DNA of 64,000 nucleotides, taken from positions 64,501 through 128,500 of the forward strand of contig NZ_JACIBY010000014.1 of NCBI RefSeq assembly GCF_014195535.1, in the 5' to 3' direction. The notes beneath the pieces were generated by a model. The model was not told the DNA's origin and did not search any database. It was given only the letters and a program-made list of their open reading frames with translations. Position numbers and translations under genes: made by a program. The DNA is from Runella defluvii (GTDB lineage: Bacteria > Bacteroidota > Bacteroidia > Cytophagales > Spirosomataceae). Shown here piece after piece: positions 23,207 through 31,408 of the stretch (within the stretch, counting starts at the first letter, position 1; each line of letters begins with the position of its first letter).

Positions 23207-23776
23207 ATGAAATTTCTCAAACTTTTGATACCGTGGATGATGTTGATTCCATTGGTAAGTTTTAGCCAAAAAACGGTTCATAAAACGGTCACACAGGTAG
23301 TTACGGTCGAAGTTGACTCTACCGTAGCCACTAAGCAATGGGTCATTGATTACATCAAAAGCCTGAATGCTCCCCAAGCAGCTCCTTTGAATGAAGCTCC
23401 ACAAGTGAGTAAGGAAACTCCACAAAACTCTCGACCTGTGCTCAACTTTCCAGCTTCGGTACTCGATATGCACGAGTTGCGCTTGTCGGTCGATGGGTTC
23501 ATCGTGAGCGATTTGGCACCTAATACCGCCGAAGCATATGGTAAGCGTTACCATAGCTTTTATCTGATTATGGACGAAGACGAAACGGTACGTTCTACTT
23601 TTCAGAATGTGGATTTGTCGGCGTACGAAGGGCAAGTAATTATGATACGCAAATTCATGGTTGATGTAAGTTTTGCGCCCGATTATGCCACTTTCGTAGC
23701 CAATTATTGGCGAATTGGTCAATACAACAGTGATAACTATCTACTACATCATTCACAGGCATTTATAAAATTTTAA
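23207..23776 (+). CDS. Exported protein with paired surface domain
   Basis: The 189-residue product has a signal peptide ending at about residue 21 (PLVSFSQ). A short module follows (KTVTQVVTVEVDSTVATKQW, then VIDYIK), nearly the same as in the glycosidase-like protein at 6510. A Pro/Ala linker leads to the 110-residue domain shared with the preceding protein (HSFYLIMDED, STFQNVDLSAYEG, YWRIGQYNSDNYLLHHSQAF). The mixture indicates modular exchange within the element. No function is recognised. Confidence 0.65.
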   Translation: MKFLKLLIPWMMLIPLVSFSQKTVHKTVTQVVTVEVDSTVATKQWVIDYIKSLNAPQAAPLNEAPQVSKETPQNSRPVLNFPASVLDMHELRLSVDGFIVSDLAPNTAEAYGKRYHSFYLIMDEDETVRSTFQNVDLSAYEGQVIMIRKFMVDVSFAPDYATFVANYWRIGQYNSDNYLLHHSQAFIKF

Positions 23777-23779
23777 ACA

Positions 23780-25240
23780 ATGAAAACCGTGGGCTTATTA
23801 AATATTCCGAACTGGTTCAAACCTGCCATGTATGGCAATTTTGACCAAGCTAGTGATAGCTCTTACACAGGCAAGCTCATAGGGCTTTGCCAACTCCCCG
23901 CGTCGCTCTCTTGGGAAGAGATTAAAGCCAAGGGAGTGACGCACCTTTACAATCGACCGGGGGCAAATGTTTCAGAAATCTATGAGACATTCAAGTATTA
24001 CAACCCTGTCACTTCTGCCCAAGCTGCTTACAATGCAGGGAAAGGCATTGTACAAAACGGGCAGTTTAACGCCCAGTCTATTTTTACCGAGGAATTGAGC
24101 GAAGACGGCACTTTAGACTTCAATAACTACTGGAATCTTGCTCCACATTGGTACAAAGGAATGACCGACCAAATGGGCAATGGTGGCGTAAAAAATCGCA
24201 TCTATGGTAGTTATACGGGTGGTCAGCACGATGTATCTATTCAGCAGTTTCATACTGATTTTGGTGGAACAATCAATCCTTTGTTTTATGCTTTCCGCGA
24301 TGGCCTTGATGATCAATCAAATGCCCGAAAACTCTACAATCTGAATAATGGGGAATTAAACACTTTTCCATTTTTCAACAATGTGGACGGAATCGTGATG
24401 TCAGACATCATTGGCTTGTTGACCAATACTTACTCGGGATGGCTTTCGGGTGATAATGCGGCTGCATTTTGCTACTCCAAGTTCTACGAAATCCAAAAGA
24501 AATTTGCAGCGGGCATTCGTAATACCATCATTTTTACGTGGACTGGTAGTGAATCGGCCAATGCTCATATTGAGTCCCCACAGGCGGGAAGCGGGTGGCG
24601 AGTGATGCGCGATGATGTGCAGAATGGAGCCTATTGGCGAGCCATTGCCCACCATAATAATAACCCGATGATTGCCCTTTGGAACGCTGTTTTGGGAGTA
24701 TTTCTTACCGATGGGATTGTCTATTGGGATTCCCGTAGAGAGAGCTTTGTAAAAACGCCCCAAAACCTTGAAGCACCTGGCTACTTCCCTCAGTATTGGG
24801 TTTCGTCATCAGCTCCTGAGCCTGCCCGCCAAAATCCGCCAAAAATGAGTTCCTTCCCTTGGTGGCAACAAGATTATTCCATCATTGCGAATCAATGGTT
24901 TGCCCATTGTAAGACTGTTTTGGACGCAGGCGGCGAGTATCGGTATTTTGGCTATACCAGTTCTGTGAATGGTGTGGTAAACGTAAACACCGACAAAACC
25001 AACGATACAAGGCTCTTTACGGAGTCGGCAAAACCTTACGGCCAAAACACGGTTTTACACCTTGCCAATGGAAAAAAGGGCATTTGCTTTGGTGCGTATA
25101 TTGGTAATAGTTTCTTTGCCGTCTATTTTAACCCTTGGCTTCCTGCCAATCAGTCGGAAACCATCAGTGTCAATGTAAATGGTGTAAGCCGAAACATTGG
25201 TACCATCAAAGGCAAAACCGTGGCAGTTTATCGCTCATAG
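23780..25240 (+). CDS. Large aromatic-rich protein, possibly glycosidase-fold
   Basis: The 486-residue product has no signal peptide. It is rich in Trp, Tyr, Asn and Gly. Segments such as VDGIVMSDIIGLLTN, NTIIFTWTGSES and GVFLTDGIVYWDSR resemble barrel strands ending in acidic residues, as in TIM-barrel glycosidases. The C-terminal 80 residues (YGQNTVLHLANGKKGICFGA) look like a beta-sandwich. It is the last gene of the long unit and one of its largest products, so a major surface or structural role is also possible. No family is firmly recognised. Confidence 0.5.
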   Translation: MKTVGLLNIPNWFKPAMYGNFDQASDSSYTGKLIGLCQLPASLSWEEIKAKGVTHLYNRPGANVSEIYETFKYYNPVTSAQAAYNAGKGIVQNGQFNAQSIFTEELSEDGTLDFNNYWNLAPHWYKGMTDQMGNGGVKNRIYGSYTGGQHDVSIQQFHTDFGGTINPLFYAFRDGLDDQSNARKLYNLNNGELNTFPFFNNVDGIVMSDIIGLLTNTYSGWLSGDNAAAFCYSKFYEIQKKFAAGIRNTIIFTWTGSESANAHIESPQAGSGWRVMRDDVQNGAYWRAIAHHNNNPMIALWNAVLGVFLTDGIVYWDSRRESFVKTPQNLEAPGYFPQYWVSSSAPEPARQNPPKMSSFPWWQQDYSIIANQWFAHCKTVLDAGGEYRYFGYTSSVNGVVNVNTDKTNDTRLFTESAKPYGQNTVLHLANGKKGICFGAYIGNSFFAVYFNPWLPANQSETISVNVNGVSRNIGTIKGKTVAVYRS

Positions 25241-25258
25241 TCTCAAAATCCTCGTGGT

Positions 25259-25323
25259 TGTGTCGGATTAGGTATAGGTGTGTCGTATTAGGTACGCCTA
25301 TATCTAATCTACGCCTATCTTTT
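25259..25323 (+). promoter_or_regulatory. Repeat-driven promoter of unit F
   Basis: Two 20-bp boxes (25259-25278, 25279-25298) share TGTGTCGKATTAGGTA. Exactly 17 nt later is TATCTTTT (25316-25323), identical in sequence and spacing to the box at 5155. This is the clearest copy of the element's promoter class; it precedes the fibre genes. Confidence 0.8.
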
Positions 25324-25344
25324 CAACTTTAATTTTGGTAGCAA

Positions 25345-25635
25345 ATGAAAAAGAAAACAAAAGCGCCTCCGAAGGAGCAAAAAAAAGACCGTAAGCCCAT
25401 TTGGTGGTGGTGGATAGCTGGTTTATTAGGCTTACTTCTAGTGTTATGGAAGTGGATTTTTCCAACAAAAACGACCACTAAAACTGTAACAGCATCGGTT
25501 ACACCTGTTAGTACTGCATCGTTGAGTAGTGGCGGCGGTGGTGGTGGTACTACTACTACTACGATTGTCGGTGGTGAGTTTTCCAACAACGAATTTGATG
25601 AAAGCTTCGCAATTGGCGAAGAAACAATCACTTAA
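25345..25635 (+). CDS. Single-pass membrane protein, possible fibre anchor
   Basis: The 96-residue product has a very basic N-terminus (KKKTKAPPKEQKKDRK), one span opening with four Trp (about 20-38), a Thr/Ser/Gly linker (SSGGGGGGTTTTT) and an acidic end. A charged cytoplasmic end plus flexible outer part suits a type II anchor. It is first in the fibre operon and may anchor the exported fibres; this is inference. Confidence 0.55.
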   Translation: MKKKTKAPPKEQKKDRKPIWWWWIAGLLGLLLVLWKWIFPTKTTTKTVTASVTPVSTASLSSGGGGGGTTTTTIVGGEFSNNEFDESFAIGEETIT

Positions 25636-25646
25636 AAAAAACTAAA

Positions 25647-27758
25647 ATGAAAGCAAAATTTTTGATTTTTTGTTTGATGTTTATCGGATATACGTCTTAT
25701 TCACAACAAACAAAATCGCAAACTGAAGCTCAAATTGACACGCTGTTGCCTACAAATAATACACGGCAAATCACAGCACTAAAAATTCGTCAGGCGCTCA
25801 AATCAGTAGTCAATTATGCTTCTCCTTCCAACCTTGTAGCTGGAAGCATCTTGCTTTCCAAAATTGCTCAAAGTGGAGCAATCACTAATCAAGTGCCACG
25901 ATGGAATGGTTCATCTTGGGTGCCTCAAAGTATTGATAGCGATTCAGTGTCATTATCAAGACTTTCGCAAGGAAATGCAAGTCTTAATCAAGTCCTAAAA
26001 TGGGATGGCTCATCATGGATTGCCGCCAACGATTTAGTAGGTACTAGCAGTGGTGGTGGTGCAACATGGGGAACTATTCCTGGCACATTAAGTGACCAAA
26101 CTGATTTACAGTTGGCCTTCAATGCAAAGCTAAATTCTGCTGATACGACGAACTTACTTAGGAAAACGACGGCGGCATCTTTATATCAGCCCAAAGGCAA
26201 TTACTTGACTACTTCGGTTGCGGCATCGACGTATCAACCCATCGGCAGTTACCTAACAGGCATCACGTCGGGCCAAGTAACTACGGCACTTGGTTTTACG
26301 CCTTACAATGCCACGAATCCAAGCGGTTTTATCACTTCATCGGCTATAACGGGGAAGTTGAACATAGCTGATACGACGGATTTACTTAGGAAAACGACGG
26401 CAGCATCGTTGTATCAGCCCAAGGGTAGTTACTTGACTACTTCGGTCGCGGCATCGACGTACCAACCCATTGGTAGTTATTTGACAGGCATCACGTCGGG
26501 TCAAGTAACTACGGCACTTGGTTTTACGCCTTACAATGCTACGAATCCAAGCGGTTTTATCACTTCATCGGCTATAACGGGGAAGTTGAACATAGCTGAT
26601 ACGACGGATTTACTTAGGAAAACGACGGCAGCATCGTTGTATCAGCCGAAGGGTAATTATTTGACAGGCATCACGTCGGGTCAAGTAACTACGGCACTTG
26701 GTTTTACGCCTTACAATGCCACGAATCCAAGCGGTTTTATCACTTCATCGGCTATAACGGGGAAGTTGAACATAGCTGATACGACGGATTTACTTAGGAA
26801 AACGACGGCAGCATCGTTGTATCAGCCGAAGGGTAGTTACTTGACTACTTCGGTCGCGGCATCGACGTACCAACCCATTGGTAGTTATTTGACAGGCATC
26901 ACGTCGGGCCAAGTAACTACGGCACTTGGTTTTACGCCTTACAATGCCACCAACCCAAGCGGTTTTATCACGGCATCAGCTATAACGGGGAAGTTGAACA
27001 TAGCTGATACGACGGATTTACTTAGGAAAACAACGGCAGCATCGTTGTATCAGCCGAAGGGTAGTTACTTGACTACTTCGGTCGCGGCATCGACGTATCA
27101 ACCCATTGGTAGTTATTTGACAGGCATCACGTCAGGCCAAGTAACTACGGCACTTGGTTTTACGCCTTACAATGCCACGAATCCAAGCGGTTTTATCACG
27201 GCATCGGCGTTGTCACCCTATCTTACTTCGGCTACGGCTGCAAGCACGTATCAACCCATTGGTTCTTACCAAAATTCTCTACAATACCGTGACGAAGGCA
27301 TCAATGTTGGTACAGCAGGCGGTATCAGTACCGTCAATTTCACGGGTGCTGGAGTTGTGGCTTCGGTTTCGGGCAGTGCTTTAACGGCAGACGTTAAGGA
27401 TTTTGAGAGCCTTGTAATAGCGGCAAGTGACGAGACTACTTCAATTGGGGCAGGAATGGCAAAAGTCACTTTTCGTATGCCTTACGCAATGACCGTTACC
27501 AACGTAAGGATTTCAGTAAATACAGCTCAAGTTTCTGGAGCTTTACTTACGGTAGTAATTAAGGAGAACGGTACTAGCATTTTGAGCACTAATTTGACGC
27601 TTGATAATACAGAAAAAAGCAGTACAACAGCGGCAACACCTGCGGTAATAAGCGACTCCATTCTTGGCGATGATTCGGAAATTACCATAGATGTTTCTCA
27701 GATTGGTGATGGTACAGCAAAAGGTTTAAAGGTGATTTTCAACGGCTATCGAAATTAA
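25647..27758 (+). CDS. Exported repeat-containing fibre protein
   Basis: The 703-residue product has a signal peptide (GYTSYSQ, about residue 20) and a module shared with two later fibres (IDTLLPTNNTRQITALKIRQ, then SGAITNQVPRWNGSSWVP). Several repeats of about 76 residues follow (GQVTTALGFTPYNATNPSGF, SLYQPKGSYLTTSVAASTYQ). The LGFTPYNATNPSGF motif is typical of phage tail-fibre shafts. The C-terminal 150 residues form a beta domain, probably the receptor-binding tip. A Sec signal on a fibre protein is unusual for tailed phages. Confidence 0.75.
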   Translation: MKAKFLIFCLMFIGYTSYSQQTKSQTEAQIDTLLPTNNTRQITALKIRQALKSVVNYASPSNLVAGSILLSKIAQSGAITNQVPRWNGSSWVPQSIDSDSVSLSRLSQGNASLNQVLKWDGSSWIAANDLVGTSSGGGATWGTIPGTLSDQTDLQLAFNAKLNSADTTNLLRKTTAASLYQPKGNYLTTSVAASTYQPIGSYLTGITSGQVTTALGFTPYNATNPSGFITSSAITGKLNIADTTDLLRKTTAASLYQPKGSYLTTSVAASTYQPIGSYLTGITSGQVTTALGFTPYNATNPSGFITSSAITGKLNIADTTDLLRKTTAASLYQPKGNYLTGITSGQVTTALGFTPYNATNPSGFITSSAITGKLNIADTTDLLRKTTAASLYQPKGSYLTTSVAASTYQPIGSYLTGITSGQVTTALGFTPYNATNPSGFITASAITGKLNIADTTDLLRKTTAASLYQPKGSYLTTSVAASTYQPIGSYLTGITSGQVTTALGFTPYNATNPSGFITASALSPYLTSATAASTYQPIGSYQNSLQYRDEGINVGTAGGISTVNFTGAGVVASVSGSALTADVKDFESLVIAASDETTSIGAGMAKVTFRMPYAMTVTNVRISVNTAQVSGALLTVVIKENGTSILSTNLTLDNTEKSSTTAATPAVISDSILGDDSEITIDVSQIGDGTAKGLKVIFNGYRN
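26140..27190 (+). repeat. 228-bp tandem repeats in fibre gene
   Basis: TGGTTTTACGCC recurs near 26519, 26699, 26927 and 27155 after a first copy near 26291. The spacing is 228 bp except for one 180-bp unit that lacks 48 bp (16 residues, TTSVAASTYQPIGSYL region). Copies are nearly identical in DNA, indicating recent duplication or conversion. Confidence 0.8.
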
Positions 27759-27759
27759 G

Positions 27760-28707
27760 ATGAAAAAGAAACTAATTCTTATTCTTTTGCTTGTATTGAG
27801 TATTGCTTCGCAAGCTCAAATACTAGGAAATCCATTTGTTTTTAAACCCAAATTGCTGGTTGACAGCCTTACTGCCACTCCAGTAATTGCTATCTCGTTC
27901 AACCGAATCAAGTCTGACTATACGGGTTATCTTGTCAGAATAAGAGCTGCAACATCAAATGCAGAAATGGATGTTGAAGCAGATGGGAACGGTTGGGTAA
28001 GTCTAAAAAGCCCAGGCAAAGTAACTGCATCGGGAAGTAGCGGTTATGCAGTTGGAACGTACTTGAGTGTAGCTACCCTTGTTAGCTCTCAAGATGCCTA
28101 TTTGGTTGGTTTTTATAATCAAATGGACGGCTCGCTTGTTGCATACAATTTTACGGCTTCTACTCAGCCAAAAGTTATGACTGGTGGTGTCTTTGAGACA
28201 ATGGGGGGGAAGCCCGTGGCAAGGTTTAATTCTGCCAATAGTAATTTTCTAACAATCAATTATATCGGGTCAGCTACTTCGTTGACAGGGATTTGCACCT
28301 ACAAAGCATTTGCAGTACCACCTTCAAGCTCCAATGGCCCTGTTCTAGGAGATTTCGGGACTGATGGAAATGCTGACTCTTGGACTTGGACGGATGGCGT
28401 TTTTTACGATGGTTTTGGTCGAAGTAATAGGTTTGTGTGCACGTCAAATTCTGGCATCAATGTGCCTAATATTACAGTGATTGAGTCGTCATCAACCGCC
28501 TACACCCTTCGCGTTAATTCGATTCAAAAATACACCACAACGACGGGTACAGTGCAAGTATATTCAGGCCCTCATTACTTGGCACGAACCTCTAAATCAG
28601 GCTCGACTTACTATTGGAATGGCTGGATTGGGGAAGTAATAATCGTCAAATCGACAATAAACATTCCACTCGTTGAAGCAAATGTAAAGCGTAGATGGGA
28701 GCTTTAG
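27760..28707 (+). CDS. Exported lectin-like (arabinofuranosidase B / LamG-fold) protein
   Basis: The 315-residue product has a signal peptide ending at IASQAQ (about 20). AISFNRIKSDYTGYLVRIRA with NAEMDV is the signature of the arabinofuranosidase-B-type concanavalin fold common in phage host-binding proteins. The end (YYWNGWIGEVIIVKS) is the last strand of LamG-like lectins. It starts one base after the repeat fibre and probably binds host glycans. Confidence 0.65.
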   Translation: MKKKLILILLLVLSIASQAQILGNPFVFKPKLLVDSLTATPVIAISFNRIKSDYTGYLVRIRAATSNAEMDVEADGNGWVSLKSPGKVTASGSSGYAVGTYLSVATLVSSQDAYLVGFYNQMDGSLVAYNFTASTQPKVMTGGVFETMGGKPVARFNSANSNFLTINYIGSATSLTGICTYKAFAVPPSSSNGPVLGDFGTDGNADSWTWTDGVFYDGFGRSNRFVCTSNSGINVPNITVIESSSTAYTLRVNSIQKYTTTTGTVQVYSGPHYLARTSKSGSTYYWNGWIGEVIIVKSTINIPLVEANVKRRWEL

Positions 28708-28749
28708 AATTAGTGTTTTTTTTATTAGTAATCCATAAAAGTAGTCAAA

Positions 28750-31395
28750 ATGAAAACTAAAATCCATTTATTGCTCATTGTGTGCTTTCTATTTGCTCAG
28801 TCAAGTATAGCACAAATCACAAAATTGCAAGCAAAAACAAGTATTGATAGCTTGTTACCAACCAATACTTCTAAGAGTATTACGGCAGCTCGTATTCGTG
28901 AGGCTTTCCTTAGAGCGCTTAACTTTGCAGATATTTCAAATCTACAAAATGGAGCTATCTCACTGAGTAAAATAGGGCAATCGGGCGCTACGGCTAATCA
29001 AGTGCCGACATGGAATGGTATGTCGTGGGTTCCATCAACAATTCCCGCAGGTGGTTCGGTAACTGGAATGGCTACTGTTGTAAATGTAGCGGCTTTGCGC
29101 ACACGAGTTGGAACTTCAGGGGAAATGATACAAACTTCGGGCTATTACACTGCTAATGATGGCGGTGGAGCATTCTACATTTGGAACAATACCAATACAG
29201 AAACGGATAATTCAGGGTCAGTTATTCAAGTAGCTGGACAATTAACAGGAAGATGGATGCTTCTTCATTATGGCTATGTCGATGCTCGACAGTTTGGTGT
29301 TAAAAATGACATGATTACTGATAATTATGTGCAATTGCAGAGAGCGATTGACTTTGTAAAGTCACAAGGGAAAGTCTTACAATTGCCCAACAAAGTCATC
29401 TCATTTTCGCAAAAACTTCAAATAGGCACTATCTCTCCATCAAGTCTTCCGTATGGGGAGTCAAGTTTTACAATTAGAGGAGTTGGCCCAGCCTTAAACC
29501 CGGGCGCAACAGCTCCCGAATACACAAATGGAACTAGCCTTAACTATACTGGTGGTGCATCTTCTACTGATGCTATCATCCAAGTTAATGAAGGGGCATC
29601 CCGATTTGTTAAGTTTGAGGACTTTACGATTACAAGCACAACCGTCGGGGCTGCAACGTATTCTATGCTGTACCCTCACTCGGCAGTATCTCAGCACACG
29701 TTTAAACGAGTACATTTTGTACATTCTACTAGAGCCATTGGCCTTTTAGAAGGAGCTGGAAGTAATGGCGAGTTTTTCACATTTGAGAAATGTGTATTTG
29801 AGGGGCTTTCTGCGGCGATTTACGTTAGACAGGGTCAAGGCTTTGATTGGGATTTCTACGACTGTCAAATGAAGGTAGAAGATGGAGGAGCTTTGATTGA
29901 TGTTGGTAGTTCTGCACTAGGGTATTCAATGAATTTTTACGGGCTAAAGACCTCAAATACTTGGACTGCTGGTACTGGTAATGGGATTACACTCGTAAAA
30001 AACTCTGGAACAAGTGGAAATTTCAATTTTTACGGTGGTCGCTTAGAAGCGATAAGCACCGTAATGACTTATACTTTAGGCTCATTTAATATGAACTCTA
30101 TTGTCAATTTCTCAGGTGTTCACTTTGATGGAATGGGAAGCGATGCAACACGTAAGTTTATTTACTCAAACACAGGTACGAATAGTGCCTACTACAAAGT
30201 TTTATTTACGAATTGTAAATTTTCAAATACGTACATTAACTCAAGCCTAAATATAGAGCTTGGCAATAACGATGCTTCGTCATTTATATTTGAGTCTTGC
30301 GACTTTGAGGGATGGAAGGCAAAGAAAATCGTGACAAATAGCAGTGAATATGCCTCTGTAACTCTTAAAAATTGCAGGGAAAAAGACCCAATTACTGGAA
30401 TATGGCTTGATTTTAATAAAGAATTAAAGTACAGACTGGATGGTTTGTCTAGTCGAAAAATAGATGGTGAACATATTGAACAGGCTTCGGGTATTGCTGA
30501 AAATCTTTTGTTGCAAAGTAATTTTGGGGTCAACTCTGGATCTGCACTTGCACCTTGGGAGCATATTGGTCAGCCTACGTTTTATGAAGTAAGGAAAATT
30601 GGTTACGGAGGGGTTAACTTTGTAAGTCCCCATTCAATACAAGCTATTTTTAGAGCTGCTTCTGGAGTAGCTCAAAACGTTACGGCAGCTCCTTTTACTT
30701 CTTCGGCTCAAACTTACTACTACCAAGCGGTCGTCAGTACTGAATTTCAGACAGGGCGACAAATAACATTTTCGCTCGAAAATTCATCTACAGGAAAAGT
30801 GTATGATGCTATTACAATCACTGGAAACAGCAACTATGCTTATCCATTAAAAACAGCAATCACGCTAAAGGCTACGGATTCCAATGTGGGGGGTAACTTA
30901 CGTGTAAAGATTTACAATTCTGCCTCTGACCTTGGGGTTGTAAATATATATTCTCAACTGGTAAGTAAATATGCAGATGCTGTCTTTGTGCAAACTTCGA
31001 CAGGCCCTGTGACTGGTTATACGGTTTGGTCACAGTCAAGCGATATGTTAAGGGTTTCAGGACGCTTTAAGATTCCTGCAAAAACGGATGAAACAGGAAT
31101 GGGGGCTTCTACTATTACTGACTTAGATAGTGACGGCAGTGCTGATATTTACGTGTCAACAACTGGAGGGTATTTAACTTACCGCGCTGCTGGAAAATGG
31201 AATCAAGCCCTTAATACAGACGTCGGTACGGCAGCCCCAACGACAGGCTCGTGGCCGCGTGGCTGGATTCGCTATAATTCAACCCCCGTGGAAGCTGGTA
31301 CAGCAGGTGCAAAGTATGTCATCGAAGGTTGGCAATGTATTACTGCGGGAAGCCCAGGTACGTGGGTACAGAAACGTTATTTGACAGGAAACTAA
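28750..31395 (+). CDS. Exported pectate-lyase-fold tailspike-like protein
   Basis: The 881-residue product has a signal peptide (FAQSSIAQ) and the fibre N-terminal module (IDSLLPTNTSKSITAARIRE, SGATANQVPTWNGMSWVP). A right-handed beta-helix follows, introduced by VDARQFGVKNDMITDNYVQL, the Pectate_lyase_3-type entry of tailspikes; turns continue to about residue 560. A carbohydrate-binding-like beta domain and a C-terminal region ending in VIEGWQCITAGSPGTW (tailspike-type) complete it. It probably binds or cleaves capsule polysaccharide. Confidence 0.7.
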   Translation: MKTKIHLLLIVCFLFAQSSIAQITKLQAKTSIDSLLPTNTSKSITAARIREAFLRALNFADISNLQNGAISLSKIGQSGATANQVPTWNGMSWVPSTIPAGGSVTGMATVVNVAALRTRVGTSGEMIQTSGYYTANDGGGAFYIWNNTNTETDNSGSVIQVAGQLTGRWMLLHYGYVDARQFGVKNDMITDNYVQLQRAIDFVKSQGKVLQLPNKVISFSQKLQIGTISPSSLPYGESSFTIRGVGPALNPGATAPEYTNGTSLNYTGGASSTDAIIQVNEGASRFVKFEDFTITSTTVGAATYSMLYPHSAVSQHTFKRVHFVHSTRAIGLLEGAGSNGEFFTFEKCVFEGLSAAIYVRQGQGFDWDFYDCQMKVEDGGALIDVGSSALGYSMNFYGLKTSNTWTAGTGNGITLVKNSGTSGNFNFYGGRLEAISTVMTYTLGSFNMNSIVNFSGVHFDGMGSDATRKFIYSNTGTNSAYYKVLFTNCKFSNTYINSSLNIELGNNDASSFIFESCDFEGWKAKKIVTNSSEYASVTLKNCREKDPITGIWLDFNKELKYRLDGLSSRKIDGEHIEQASGIAENLLLQSNFGVNSGSALAPWEHIGQPTFYEVRKIGYGGVNFVSPHSIQAIFRAASGVAQNVTAAPFTSSAQTYYYQAVVSTEFQTGRQITFSLENSSTGKVYDAITITGNSNYAYPLKTAITLKATDSNVGGNLRVKIYNSASDLGVVNIYSQLVSKYADAVFVQTSTGPVTGYTVWSQSSDMLRVSGRFKIPAKTDETGMGASTITDLDSDGSADIYVSTTGGYLTYRAAGKWNQALNTDVGTAAPTTGSWPRGWIRYNSTPVEAGTAGAKYVIEGWQCITAGSPGTWVQKRYLTGN

Positions 31396-31408
31396 TTCTA
31401 AAACAGCA

